From: Streptomyces wuyuanensis
GTDB lineage: Bacteria; Actinomycetota; Actinomycetes; Streptomycetales; Streptomycetaceae
Reading direction: 5' to 3'
DNA: 64,000 nt
NCBI RefSeq assembly: GCF_900103455.1
Contig: NZ_FNHI01000022.1
Coordinates: 62,001-126,000 of the forward strand
The notes below the pieces were generated by a model. The model had not been told where the DNA came from, searched no databases, and saw only the letters and a program-made list of their open reading frames with translations. Below are positions 16,578 to 25,183 of the stretch, piece after piece. Within the stretch, counting starts at the first letter, position 1. Each line of letters begins with the position of its first letter. The translations under genes and the position numbers were made by a program.

Positions 16578-18824
16578 TCAGTCGGATTTGTCCTGCACGA
16601 CCGGACCGGTCACGGGAAAAGCTTCATCCTGGCGGCCCGGCGACCGAGGATCCTCCGCCGGATCCAACGCGATCCGCGGGCCGGAGTCCTCCGCCGGACC
16701 CAGCGGGACCTGCGGGCCGGAGTCCTCCGCCGGACCCAGCGGGACCTGCGGGCCGAAGGGGTCGCCCCGGCACTCGTCCAGCCAGCGCTGCAACACGGTG
16801 TGCACCTGCTCCGCCCCGGCCGGCTCGCCGCCGCCCGGGAGTGGCTCCGACAGCTCGCGCGGCGACAGGAGGAAGGGGAGGGACTGCTCTCCGCCGAGTC
16901 CGCCGTGCGAACCGATCTGCGCCTCGAAGGCGTGCACCCGGCCCGTGGCCGGGTCGTACATCGAGTTCACCATGATGTCGGCGACGTGCGGGAAGGCGTC
17001 GGTGCGCCGGACGGCGTCGGCGGCTCCCGGCCCGAACACCGCGAGCGGCCCCGAGCCGTCGAGTCCGGCCAGCGGCAGTTCCACGGTCCCGGCCCCGTCC
17101 CGGGCGAGCACCACCGAGCCGTGCCGTTCGCTGCGCACCAGGAGGAAGCCGATGCCGGGGTGCCCGGCGAGGGTGTGCAGGAGCGCCGGGTGACGGCGGT
17201 CGATCTCCTCCCGGCTGAGCCGGCCCGGGCGGTCCGGGAAGGAGATCAGGCCCAGGTTCCCGGAGGCGAGCACGACCGGCTCCGAGCCGCGCGCGGTCCG
17301 CTCCTCGGCCGCGTCCTCGCCGATCGGGCGGTGCAGTGCGCCGAGCAGCGCGTGCCGGGCTGCGTCCCGGGCCTCGGCGCCGCTCTTCGTCCGTCCGGCG
17401 CGGCGGGAGACCGGCAGTCCGCAGCCGGCCCGGACGAGGTCCTTCAGGGTCAGCCCGTAGGCGCCCTCGAACGTCTCTCCCGGGCTCTGGCCGTGGTCGG
17501 ACAGCAGGACGATCCGGTAGGTGCGGGGAGCGTGTTCGGCGACCTTCGCGATCAGCGCCACGGCCCGGTCGATCCGCTGGAGGACCTTGGCGGCGTCACG
17601 GCTGTGCGGTCCGGAGTGGTGGGCCACCTCGTCGTAGGCGACGAGGTCGGCGTAGACGGCGGTGCGCCCGGCGAGCATGTCCCCCATCACGGCGGCGACC
17701 ACCACGTCCCGTTCGACGACGGTCGCGAAGGCACGGATGAAGGGGTAGAGCCCGCCGCGGCCCGTGCGCGGCCGGTCGCCCCGCATCCGTGAGCGGACGG
17801 ACTGCCCGATCTCGCGGCCGACCTCCGCGACGAACGACACCGCGGTCCGGACGGCGTTGGCGGGATCCGAGAAGTAGGCGAAGTAGCCGGCCCGGGAGCG
17901 GTTGGCGCGGCCGCGGCGGGCCGCCACGGACAGGACCAGCGCGAGCTGGTCGGCGCCGCCGGTGAAGAGGTTCCCCCGGCTGGCGCCGTCGAGACTGAGG
18001 AGGCCGGCGTCCCTGGTGCGCAGGACGGCGCGGCGCTGGAGCTCGACGGCGCTGGCGGGCCGGTTGCTGACCATGATCCGGCCGGTGTCCTTCTCGTACC
18101 AGCGGAAGCCGGGCACGTCGTGGTTCGAGCCGTGCAGGATGCCGAGCTGGCTCGCGCCCGTCTGGCTGGACCAGTCGGTGCGCCAGCGGGTGAGCCGGTG
18201 CGAGGTGTCCAGCCATCGCGCGACGGTGGGCATCAGCCCGTCCTTCACGGCCTGGACGAGGACGGCGTGGCCCACGCCGTCGAGTTGGAGGAACACCGTG
18301 CCGGGAGCCGCCTCGCCCTCCGCCTGCCTGCCGCGTCTGCGGCGCCGGCGGGTGGCGAGACGGGACAGCCGCCGGCGGTAGGCGTTGTCGTCGCGGACGG
18401 CCAGCGCGGTGGAGGTGGCCGAGGCGACGGCGGACATCACGGCCGCGACCACCACGGCGGTCTCGGGAGCGGCCGCGCCGCCCCCGTCGGGGATCAGTCT
18501 CAGGGCCAGGAGCAGCAGCGAGCCGTTCAGGAAGAACACCAGCAGCCCCAGCACCAGCGCGGGCACCAGCAGGAGGGCACGCACGACCAGCGGCCACACC
18601 AGGGCGCTGAGCAGACCGAACGCGCCCGCGCCCCAGGCGGCCGTGACGGCGGTCCGCGTGATGCTCTCGCCGTCGTCCGACCGGAGCTGGAAGTCGGGCA
18701 GGATCCCGGCGAGCGCGAGCAGCGTCAGGGTGGACACCGCCCACACCACGATCACCCGCAGCAGCGCTCCGCCGGCGGCCTTCCACCGCGCCGCGCCCAC
18801 CCCCGGTTCGCCCACGCGCGTCAC
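16578..18824 (-). CDS. Holin-4-like membrane domain fused to alkaline phosphatase-fold protein
   Basis: A 748-residue fusion. The first 150 residues form a four-helix membrane module of the phage-holin-4_2/YvlD type (VWAVSTLTLLALAGILPDFQ, LLLVPALVLGLLVFFLNGSL). After an Arg-rich linker comes an alkaline-phosphatase/phosphodiesterase-fold domain. Its start is GTVFLQLDGVGHAVL (first metal Asp), with QTGASQLGILHG carrying the expected nucleophile region. Later metal ligands are in VAYDEVAHHSGP, LLSDHGQS and IGSHGGLGGEQS. It should be a membrane-anchored hydrolase of phosphate or sulfate esters; the substrate is unknown. The last 60 residues hold a 12-residue tandem repeat. The proposed catalytic Ser/Thr is read from pattern only. 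Confidence 0.85.
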   Translation of the reverse strand: MTRVGEPGVGAARWKAAGGALLRVIVVWAVSTLTLLALAGILPDFQLRSDDGESITRTAVTAAWGAGAFGLLSALVWPLVVRALLLVPALVLGLLVFFLNGSLLLLALRLIPDGGGAAAPETAVVVAAVMSAVASATSTALAVRDDNAYRRRLSRLATRRRRRRGRQAEGEAAPGTVFLQLDGVGHAVLVQAVKDGLMPTVARWLDTSHRLTRWRTDWSSQTGASQLGILHGSNHDVPGFRWYEKDTGRIMVSNRPASAVELQRRAVLRTRDAGLLSLDGASRGNLFTGGADQLALVLSVAARRGRANRSRAGYFAYFSDPANAVRTAVSFVAEVGREIGQSVRSRMRGDRPRTGRGGLYPFIRAFATVVERDVVVAAVMGDMLAGRTAVYADLVAYDEVAHHSGPHSRDAAKVLQRIDRAVALIAKVAEHAPRTYRIVLLSDHGQSPGETFEGAYGLTLKDLVRAGCGLPVSRRAGRTKSGAEARDAARHALLGALHRPIGEDAAEERTARGSEPVVLASGNLGLISFPDRPGRLSREEIDRRHPALLHTLAGHPGIGFLLVRSERHGSVVLARDGAGTVELPLAGLDGSGPLAVFGPGAADAVRRTDAFPHVADIMVNSMYDPATGRVHAFEAQIGSHGGLGGEQSLPFLLSPRELSEPLPGGGEPAGAEQVHTVLQRWLDECRGDPFGPQVPLGPAEDSGPQVPLGPAEDSGPRIALDPAEDPRSPGRQDEAFPVTGPVVQDKSD
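16647..16754. repeat. Three 36-bp tandem repeats encoding a 12-residue C-terminal repeat
   Basis: Units at 16683-16718 and 16719-16754 are identical over 36 bp; the unit at 16647-16682 is diverged. On the minus strand they encode PQVPLGPAEDSG twice, then PRIALDPAEDPR. The unit is in frame with the phosphatase-fold gene, so copy-number change would lengthen or shorten its tail without breaking it. Confidence 0.9.
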
Positions 18825-19203
18825 CGCCTCTCACCTCGCCTGCGTCCAGCGTGTCACGGGGCCCGGCCGTCCGGACGCCGGGGCCTTGCGGGTCCCCCGC
18901 AGGAGGCGCGGTCCCGCGGACCGGGACCCGCACCCTGCCCGGGCCCCCGCCGCACGGGGCCGCCGATCGGCACCGGGCCTGCCCGACGGGGGCGGGGCCG
19001 GGACGTGTGGCGGGACCGTGCGGCGGGACGGAACCGCGCATCGGGACGACGACCCGCCGTGGCCGGGGATTCGGCGACCCGCCGCGGGCTCGGAATCGGG
19101 CCGGGTCTCGGAACTCCTCCGGGGCTCCGGATCGCGGACCGGACCCCGGCGGCCGGACCGGGCCCGCGAGCGGGTCCGGTGCGACCCCGTTCCCGGCCGG
19201 GGG
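18825..19203. other. Intergenic region, no gene seen
   Basis: This 379-bp region is very GC-rich with many CGGGACC and CCGGG words. It presumably holds the promoter of the minus-strand phosphatase-fold gene at its left end. Open frames are low-complexity Arg/Gly/Pro translations. No hairpin stands out above background. Confidence 0.45.
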
Positions 19204-19620
19204 TCAGCAGCCGTTGTAGCCCGCGGTCGGCATCGAGAGCCGGCGGTGGACGCTCGCCTTCATGGCGGCGTCGTACGCGGGCTCGTCCAGACCGGCGGTG
19301 GCCAGCCGGACACCTCGGCGCTCGCATTCGGCGAAGAACTCGGGGACGGAGGTCAGCGCGCGCGCCAGCACGCGCTCGTTGGGGGCGACGAAGAGGTCGA
19401 CGAGGCCCGCCTCGACATCGGCCCACAGGCCGCAGTGGTCGGGGCGCAGCCGGTAGAAGAGCAGTTCGCGGGCGACCACGTAGCCCTTGTCCGCCGCCCA
19501 GCGGGCGCACATCGCGTGCTGGCTGCGCGTGTCGACGAGGAAGGGGTCGCTGTCGAGCTCCTCCAGCGGGGTCAGGCTCGCGATGGCCGCCACCCGCACA
19601 CCGTCCCCAGCGCCTGTCAT
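19204..19620 (-). CDS. Serine-recombinase-like (resolvase N-terminal fold) protein, degenerate
   Basis: A 138-residue protein with the layout of a serine-recombinase catalytic domain: an N-terminal strand (VRVAAIASLT), then RSQHAMCARWAADKGYVVAR (the Q..C..A...G helix-strand), a loop DHCGLWADVEAGLVDLFVAP, and AECERRGVRLATAG (the ERGV-type strand). The catalytic Ser/Arg motif YxRxS is not present, and the usual DNA-binding tail is absent, so it is not an active recombinase. The role is unknown; similar short proteins occur as stand-alone genes. ATG start at 19618-19620. It is divergent from the metallo-hydrolase at 19802. The fold assignment is my inference. Confidence 0.55.
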   Translation of the reverse strand: MTGAGDGVRVAAIASLTPLEELDSDPFLVDTRSQHAMCARWAADKGYVVARELLFYRLRPDHCGLWADVEAGLVDLFVAPNERVLARALTSVPEFFAECERRGVRLATAGLDEPAYDAAMKASVHRRLSMPTAGYNGC

Positions 19621-19801
19621 GGACCGTCCCCCTGCGTCGGCTGTCGTGGCCCGACCCTACTCGGGTACGGCCGCGCGGGGGAGGCGCACTTCGGGGCGCG
19701 CGGGAGACCGCCGGACGCCCGAGCGCCTACGCTCGTACCGGAGACGGCGGCCGGCCCGCCGAGGTCCGGACGGGGCCGGGTCGCCGGCGAGGAGGCGGTG
19801 C

Positions 19802-20575
19802 GTGACGGTCGAGGTCACCTGGTGGGGTCACGCCACCTGCACGGTCGAGGACTCGGGCGTGCGGGTGCTCACCGACCCGCTGTTCGTCGGCAGGCTCGCG
19901 CATCTGCGCCGGCGGCGGGGAAAGCTGCCGCCGCCCGCGGCCGCGGTCGCGGACGCCGTGGTCGTCTCCCATCTGCACTCCGACCACCTGCATCTGCCCT
20001 CGCTGGCCCGGCTCGCCCCGGGCACCCGGCTGATCGTGCCCCGCGGCGCCACACGCGCCGTCCCGGGACTGCGCAGACTGGACGGACTGCGGATCGAGGA
20101 GGTCGCACCGGGCGACGAGGTGGCCGTGGCGGACCTGCGGGTACGGGCCGTGCCCGCGGCACACGACGGGCGGCGGCTGCCGGTGGGACCGCACCGCTCC
20201 CCCGCGCTGGGCTTCGTCGTCCACGGCGCCGCGCGCACCTACTTCGCCGGGGACACCGGGTTGTTCGACGGCATGGCGTCCGCCGTCGGTCCGGTGGACG
20301 TGGCGCTCCTGCCGGTCGGCGGCTGGGGGCCGTTCCTCGGTCACGGCCATCTGGACCCGGACCGCGCCGCCCGCGCGCTCGCGGCGCTCGCGCCCCGCTC
20401 GGCGGTGCCGGTGCACTACGGCACGTACTGGCCGATCGGGATGGACGCGGTCAGGCCGCACGAGTTCCATGCGCCGGGCGACGAGTTCGTGCGCAAGGCG
20501 GCACGTCTGGCGCCGGAGGTGGCCGTGCACAGGCTGGGGCACTGCGAGAGCGTGCGGCCGGAGGTCTCCCGGTGA
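19802..20575 (+). CDS. MBL-fold metallo-hydrolase (UlaG-like)
   Basis: A 257-residue metallo-beta-lactamase-fold hydrolase. It begins VTWWGHATCTVEDSGVRVLT, as UlaG/NAPE-PLD-like proteins do. It carries the metal motif VVSHLHSDHLH (HxHxDH), a further metal Asp in TYFAGDTGLFDG, and terminal histidines in VPVHYGTYWP. The start is GTG 19802, with GAGGAGG upstream. Its stop overlaps the GTG of the following DedA protein (GTGA), so the pair is coupled; this suggests a joint role at the membrane, perhaps on lipids. The substrate is unknown. Confidence 0.85.
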   Translation: MTVEVTWWGHATCTVEDSGVRVLTDPLFVGRLAHLRRRRGKLPPPAAAVADAVVVSHLHSDHLHLPSLARLAPGTRLIVPRGATRAVPGLRRLDGLRIEEVAPGDEVAVADLRVRAVPAAHDGRRLPVGPHRSPALGFVVHGAARTYFAGDTGLFDGMASAVGPVDVALLPVGGWGPFLGHGHLDPDRAARALAALAPRSAVPVHYGTYWPIGMDAVRPHEFHAPGDEFVRKAARLAPEVAVHRLGHCESVRPEVSR

Positions 20576-21228
20576 CGCTCCAGGACGTGGTCGGTCAGCT
20601 GCCGCCGGAGTCGACCCAGCAGGCCGTCGGCTATCCGACGCTGTTCCTGCTGGTGGCGCTGGGCGCGCTGGTGCCGGTGGTGCCGACGGGAGCGGTGGTC
20701 AGCACGGCGGCGGTGGTGGCTCTCCATCAGACCGCGCCGCTCTCGGTGTTCTTCGTGTTCGTGGTCTCCGCGTCCGCGGCGTTCCTCGGGGACATCACGC
20801 TGTACTGGCTCGGCAGGCGCGGCGTCGGTTCGAGGAACGGCTCGAAGTGGCTGGAGGCGCTGCGGGCGCGCGCGGCCCCGGACCGGCTGGAGCAGGCGCA
20901 GCGGAAACTCGACGACCACAGCGGGACCGTGCTGGTGCTGTCCCGGCTGGTGCCGGCCGGACGGATTCCGGTGATGCTCGCGTGCCTGATGTCCCGGATG
21001 CCGATGGCCAGGTTCGCGCGCGGCGACGCGCCCGCCTGTCTGGCGTGGGCCGCCACCTACGGGGTCATCGGGATCCTCGGCGGCTCGCTGTTCGACGAGC
21101 CGTGGGAGGGCGTGCTGGCGGCCGTGGGCCTGACGCTGCTGCTGAGCGGGGTGCCCGCGCTGTGGCGAAGACTGCGCAGATGGCGAAGACCGCCCGGGCG
21201 CCGCTCTTCAGGCGGTCAGCACGCGTGA
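20572..21228 (+). CDS. DedA/VTT-domain membrane protein
   Basis: A 218-residue DedA-family protein (SNARE-associated/VTT domain). Typical features are the re-entrant hydrophobic stretch LFLLVALGALVPVVPTGAVV, the segment AAFLGDITLYWLGRRGV, and the arginine motif VLSRLVPAGRIPVMLACLMS. DedA proteins act as lipid scramblases or transporters that recycle undecaprenyl phosphate or phospholipids. The GTG start at 20572 overlaps the metallo-hydrolase stop by four bases. The 3' end overlaps the convergent metallo-hydrolase gene by 21 bp. Confidence 0.85.
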   Translation: MTLQDVVGQLPPESTQQAVGYPTLFLLVALGALVPVVPTGAVVSTAAVVALHQTAPLSVFFVFVVSASAAFLGDITLYWLGRRGVGSRNGSKWLEALRARAAPDRLEQAQRKLDDHSGTVLVLSRLVPAGRIPVMLACLMSRMPMARFARGDAPACLAWAATYGVIGILGGSLFDEPWEGVLAAVGLTLLLSGVPALWRRLRRWRRPPGRRSSGGQHA

Positions 21229-22545
21229 GCCGCCGACGGGCAGGTCCCACAGCTGCTCGCGCGGGCGGCCCGTGTGCTCCCAGGCGGTCAGCAGCCGTCG
21301 GATCGGCTCCATCACCGGCTCGGAGGAGAGCACGAAGGTGGCCCAGTGCATCGGTGCCATGTTCCGCGCGCCCAGGTCCTCGAACGCCTGTACCGCCTCT
21401 TCCGGGTCGGTGTGCACCGCGCTGAGCCACCAGCGCGGTGCGTACGCCCCGATCGGCAGCATCGCCAGGTCAATGTCCGGGTGGCGGCGGCCGATCTCCT
21501 TGAACCAGTGGCCGTATCCGGTGTCGCCCGAGAAGTACACCTGCCGGCCGCGCTGGTCGGTGAGGATCCAGCCGCCCCAGAGCGAGTGGCAGGAGTCCGT
21601 GAGCGTGCGCTTGGACCAGTGGTGCGCGGGCACGAACTCGAACCGGACGGAGCCGACCCCGCTGCCGGCCGGCAGCTCCGCCGTCTCCCACCAGTCGAGT
21701 TCGGTGACGCGGGTGAACCGTCTGCGGCGGAACCAGCCGCCGAGCCCCGCCGGCACGAACATCGGGGTGCGCCTCGGCAGCCGGGCGATGGTGGGGGCGT
21801 CGAGGTGGTCGTAGTGGTTGTGGCTGATGACGACGGCGTCGACCGGCGGCAGGTCCTCCCAGCGGACGCCCACGGGGGTGAGCCGGGCGGGGGTGCCGAG
21901 GATCCTGCGGGACCAGACGGGGTCCGTGAGCACGGTGAGCTCCCCGATCCCGACGATCCAGCTCGAGTGGCCCGCCCAGGTGACGGCGACGGTGCCCGGT
22001 TCCGCCTCCGGCAGGGTCCCGGGGGCGAAGGGCAGTTGGGGGATGTCCTTGAGCCCCGCGGCCGCGGGCCGCAGCGCGCCCTCCCTCGCCAGCCGAGCCA
22101 TGGCGCGTACTCCGGGCAGCGGCGAGGTGAGCCGGTCGGCGAAGGAACGCGGCCACCGCCGGGTGAGCCCCAGCGGCCGCAGCCCGGTCACGGGCGCCGG
22201 CCCGCGCTCGGCCGCCGTGCCGGCCCCGGTGTGCGAACGGCCCTCGTGGGCGGCGAGGTCCGGGTGCGCAGGGGAGTACGAGCCGGCCCCACGGGGCCCG
22301 CCGTTCCCGCCCCCGCGTGCCGCTCCTGCCGCAGGGGTCGGGGCCCCGGGCGCCGTCCCGCCGAACGCCCCGTCCCCGGCGGCGGCTCCGGCCGGCGGGA
22401 CCGCTCCGCGGAGCGCGCCGTCCGCCGCGCCGGCGCGGGACGCCGCGGACCGGTGGGCCGGCGTCAGGGCCGGGGAGGTTCCCGTGGTGCGGCGGGTGTG
22501 GGCGGCCGGGGAGGTGGGAGGGGGCTGCTCCGTCTGTTCCGTCAT
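21208..22545 (-). CDS. MBL-fold metallo-hydrolase (NAPE-PLD/UlaG-like) with long disordered N-terminus
   Basis: A 445-residue protein. Residues 1-118 are Ala/Pro/Gly/Thr-rich and probably disordered. The remainder is a metallo-beta-lactamase-fold hydrolase with VTWAGHSSWIVGIGELTVLT, the metal motif VVISHNHYDHLD, a metal Asp in YFSGDTGYG, and MAPMHWATFVLSSEP near the end. This layout resembles bacterial relatives of N-acylphosphatidylethanolamine phospholipase D. The ATG at 22543-22545 has GGAG seven bases upstream; a shorter start near GTG 22191 would give a family-typical length. Two unrelated-length members of one superfamily flank the DedA gene. Confidence 0.85.
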   Translation of the reverse strand: MTEQTEQPPPTSPAAHTRRTTGTSPALTPAHRSAASRAGAADGALRGAVPPAGAAAGDGAFGGTAPGAPTPAAGAARGGGNGGPRGAGSYSPAHPDLAAHEGRSHTGAGTAAERGPAPVTGLRPLGLTRRWPRSFADRLTSPLPGVRAMARLAREGALRPAAAGLKDIPQLPFAPGTLPEAEPGTVAVTWAGHSSWIVGIGELTVLTDPVWSRRILGTPARLTPVGVRWEDLPPVDAVVISHNHYDHLDAPTIARLPRRTPMFVPAGLGGWFRRRRFTRVTELDWWETAELPAGSGVGSVRFEFVPAHHWSKRTLTDSCHSLWGGWILTDQRGRQVYFSGDTGYGHWFKEIGRRHPDIDLAMLPIGAYAPRWWLSAVHTDPEEAVQAFEDLGARNMAPMHWATFVLSSEPVMEPIRRLLTAWEHTGRPREQLWDLPVGGSRVLTA

Positions 22546-22603
22546 CTGCGGCTCCGTTCATCGCGGTGGGGGCTCGCGGGTCGCGGTCTCCGGGGCTGCG
22601 GCC

Positions 22604-23821
22604 TCATCGCAGTTCCCGGAGGGCCGATCCGAGGGATTTCAGCGCCTTGGCGACATGCGGCAGTTCGAGGGGGTCGTCGGCCTCGAGGGCTTCGAGGCGT
22701 TCCTCCGGGCTCGCCCCGAGGAAGGGGCCGGTGTCGACACGGACGCGCAGTGCCCCGAGTTCGTCGCCGAAACGGTGGCCGCCGGGGACCGGCGTGTGCA
22801 GGCGCTCGCTGAGGTAGTCCTCCAGCTCCATCGAGTCGGTGACGCCGAGCCCGGCGAGCCGGGCGCGCAACGGGCCCAGGTCCGCGTACAGATGGCGGCC
22901 CGCCTGCGGCGGCCCGGCGAGGGCTCCCGAGGTGAGGATCAGGTGGTGGACCGCGTCGGCGACCTTGGCGTGCAGGGCGTTCGCGCGGGCCCGCCGGGCG
23001 GTGACCGGCTCCGGCTCCTCCAGCGCGTGCGCTGCGGCCGCCGCCACCGGCCCGGCGACGAATCCCCCGAGGGCGGTGAGGATGTCGAGCACCCGGGCCC
23101 TCCGGTCCGCGGCGGGCCCCGTCGTCGGGAACCGGGCCACGGCGACCGGCCACGCGGCCGGCAGCAGGGCCCCGGACAGATCGCTGATGACGGTCACGTC
23201 GTCGGGACACATCTCGGCGGGGCTGAGCAGAGGGCGGTCGAGCGGCTCGTGCACCGTGTCGCGCCAGGTCTCGTCGCTGATGATGTGCAGCCCCTCGTCG
23301 ACGGCCGCCTCGCAGGCCTCGCGGACGAGTTCGGGCGGCGCGACGGTGGCGGTGGGGTCGTCGGCGACGGACAGCAGCATGACGTGCGGGCTGCCGCCCT
23401 CCGCCCGGATCCTGCGCACGGTCTCCAGCAGGGCGTACGGATCGGGCACGCCCCCGCTCTCCGCCGAGGTGGGCACGTGGAACGCGGGGCGGCCGAGGAG
23501 CCGGGCCTGCGGTGTCCACCACGCGGGGCAGGGCCGCGGCATGAGGACGTCGCCGCCGTGCGCGGCGAGCAGCGCGAGCAGCAGCGGCTGGGCGCCGGGG
23601 GCGGCGGCGACGTCCTCGGGACGGCTGCGCAGTCCGCGCCGCCACCAGTAGCCGGCGGCGGCCTCGCGCAGGATCGGTCCCCCGCCCGGTGGTTCGGGAT
23701 ACGTACGCCCGGCGGCGGACGCGAGCACGTCGGCGAGTTCGGGCAGTACGGGCAGGCCGGGGTCCGGCGCGGGCGGGCCGTAGCGGACCGGGCCGCGGCC
23801 TTCCGGCTCCGTCCGCCGCAT
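22604..23821 (-). CDS. Class I/II aminotransferase-fold protein lacking the PLP lysine
   Basis: A 405-residue protein with an aminotransferase class I/II layout: YPEPPGGGPILREAAAGYWW (substrate-entry region), PGAQPLLLALLAAHGGDVLM, the ISDETWRD strand, and a C-terminal small domain. Several cofactor residues differ from the family rule. The usual NPTG is DDPTAT (154-159), the SDExY tyrosine is Trp186, and the SxSK lysine is replaced by Gly217 in SDLSGALLPAAWPVAV, with no lysine nearby. It may be a catalytically dead or rewired member. The ATG at 23821 has GGAGGTG upstream; a frame start at 23869 is less likely. Confidence 0.75.
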   Translation of the reverse strand: MRRTEPEGRGPVRYGPPAPDPGLPVLPELADVLASAAGRTYPEPPGGGPILREAAAGYWWRRGLRSRPEDVAAAPGAQPLLLALLAAHGGDVLMPRPCPAWWTPQARLLGRPAFHVPTSAESGGVPDPYALLETVRRIRAEGGSPHVMLLSVADDPTATVAPPELVREACEAAVDEGLHIISDETWRDTVHEPLDRPLLSPAEMCPDDVTVISDLSGALLPAAWPVAVARFPTTGPAADRRARVLDILTALGGFVAGPVAAAAAHALEEPEPVTARRARANALHAKVADAVHHLILTSGALAGPPQAGRHLYADLGPLRARLAGLGVTDSMELEDYLSERLHTPVPGGHRFGDELGALRVRVDTGPFLGASPEERLEALEADDPLELPHVAKALKSLGSALRELR

Positions 23822-23986
23822 GCGCCCACCTCCCGTGCTCACGGCCCGGGAATCCCTGCCCGGCCCCACGAGCCCTTTATACGGAGGTTCGGGCCCGCCC
23901 GCCGCTCCGGGCGGGCCGTTCGGCAGTCCCCCGCCGCCGGCGTCCGGGAGCGCGCGGTCGTGCGCCGCCGCCGGCCGGCGGCCCGC

Positions 23987-25183
23987 TCAGAGCACGGTCA
24001 CCGGATGGCGGACGGCGGCGTCGAACAGATAGCCCTGGGTGTTGTGGACGCTGCGGGCCGGCTGGGTGTTGCCGGCCGCGTCCGTCGCGCGGGCCATCAG
24101 CACCGTGTCACCGGTGCGGCGCGGCTGCCAGGGCGCCGCCCAGCGCACCCAGCCGTCGCGGCGCGGGGCGTCCCGCAGGACGGCCGGCCGCCATCGCTCC
24201 CCGCCGTCCGTGCTGATCTCCACCCGGCTCACGGGCGCCGCCCCGGACCAGGAGCGTCCGGTGAGCAGCCGGGTCCGGCCTGCGGCCAGCCTCCCCTGGA
24301 ACGGCAGCTCGAAGGCGCTCTTGACCGTCTGCCGGGTCAGCGGGGCGCTGCCTCCGGGCGGATAGGCGTCCCCGAACAGCCGGTAGGTGCCGGTGTTCCA
24401 GGGCGAGTGCAGGGGTGTGGTGCTCACCTCGATGTCGCCCACCCACTTGACCGAGGCGATGCCGACCCAGGCGGGCACGACGACCCGGACGGGGAAGCCG
24501 TGGTCGTACGGCAGCGGTTCGCCGTTCATCTCGTAGGCGAGGATCACGTCGTCCAGGGCCTTGGCGAGCGGGATGGGCCGGCGCACCCGGCCGAGGGAGA
24601 CCCCGCCCGAGACGTGCGGGTCGTCCAGTCCCCTCGGCATGACGTCCACCGTGTCGGAGGCCACGCCCGCGCGCCGGAGCACCTCCGCCAGGCGCACTCC
24701 GCGCCAGCGCGCGGTCCCGACGGCACCGAGCGTCCAGGAGGTGCCGGTGACCGTCTCGCCCTGCTGGGAGGCGTAGAAGCTGCGGCCGTTGCCGGCGCAC
24801 TCGATGAAGGCGGTGCGGGTGACGGACGGCATCGACCGGAGGTCGCCGTAGCGGAACTCGACGGCCCGGCTTCCGATCAGGCCGCTGCCCCACAGGGTGA
24901 GCTTCCAGTCCGTCTCGCTCAGCACGGGTGTCGAGGTGTGGTTGCGGACGAAGAACCGGTCGGCGGGGGTCAGGAGCCCGGTGTCCCGGAAGGCCGCGAA
25001 GTCGGTCTCGGCGTTGGTGCCGCGAACGGTGAACAGCCCCGGCGGCAGCGGTTTGACGATGCCGGGGCCCGCCGCGGCGGCCGGTCCCCCGGTCGCCAGG
25101 GGGACGGCCGCCGCGACGGGCGCGGACGCGAGCAGCTTGAGCACGGAACGTCGGGCGGGCGTACGGGAGGAAGGAATCGGCAC
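23987..25183 (-). CDS. Tat-exported sulfite oxidase-type molybdopterin oxidoreductase
   Basis: A 398-residue molybdoenzyme of the sulfite-oxidase superfamily. A twin-arginine leader is clear (RTPARRSVLKLLASAPVAAA then PLATGGPAAAAG), so it folds with its cofactor and is exported. The Moco-binding domain includes DRFFVRNHTSTP, with the molybdenum cysteine in TAFIECAGNGRSF; the dimerisation domain includes FPVRVVVPAWVGIASVKWVG and VEISTDGGERWRPA. It should oxidise sulfite or reduce/oxidise a sulfoxide outside the membrane; the substrate is not certain. The GTG at 25183 is preceded by GAGGAG. No heme domain is present, so an external electron carrier is needed. Confidence 0.88.
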   Translation of the reverse strand: MPIPSSRTPARRSVLKLLASAPVAAAVPLATGGPAAAAGPGIVKPLPPGLFTVRGTNAETDFAAFRDTGLLTPADRFFVRNHTSTPVLSETDWKLTLWGSGLIGSRAVEFRYGDLRSMPSVTRTAFIECAGNGRSFYASQQGETVTGTSWTLGAVGTARWRGVRLAEVLRRAGVASDTVDVMPRGLDDPHVSGGVSLGRVRRPIPLAKALDDVILAYEMNGEPLPYDHGFPVRVVVPAWVGIASVKWVGDIEVSTTPLHSPWNTGTYRLFGDAYPPGGSAPLTRQTVKSAFELPFQGRLAAGRTRLLTGRSWSGAAPVSRVEISTDGGERWRPAVLRDAPRRDGWVRWAAPWQPRRTGDTVLMARATDAAGNTQPARSVHNTQGYLFDAAVRHPVTVL

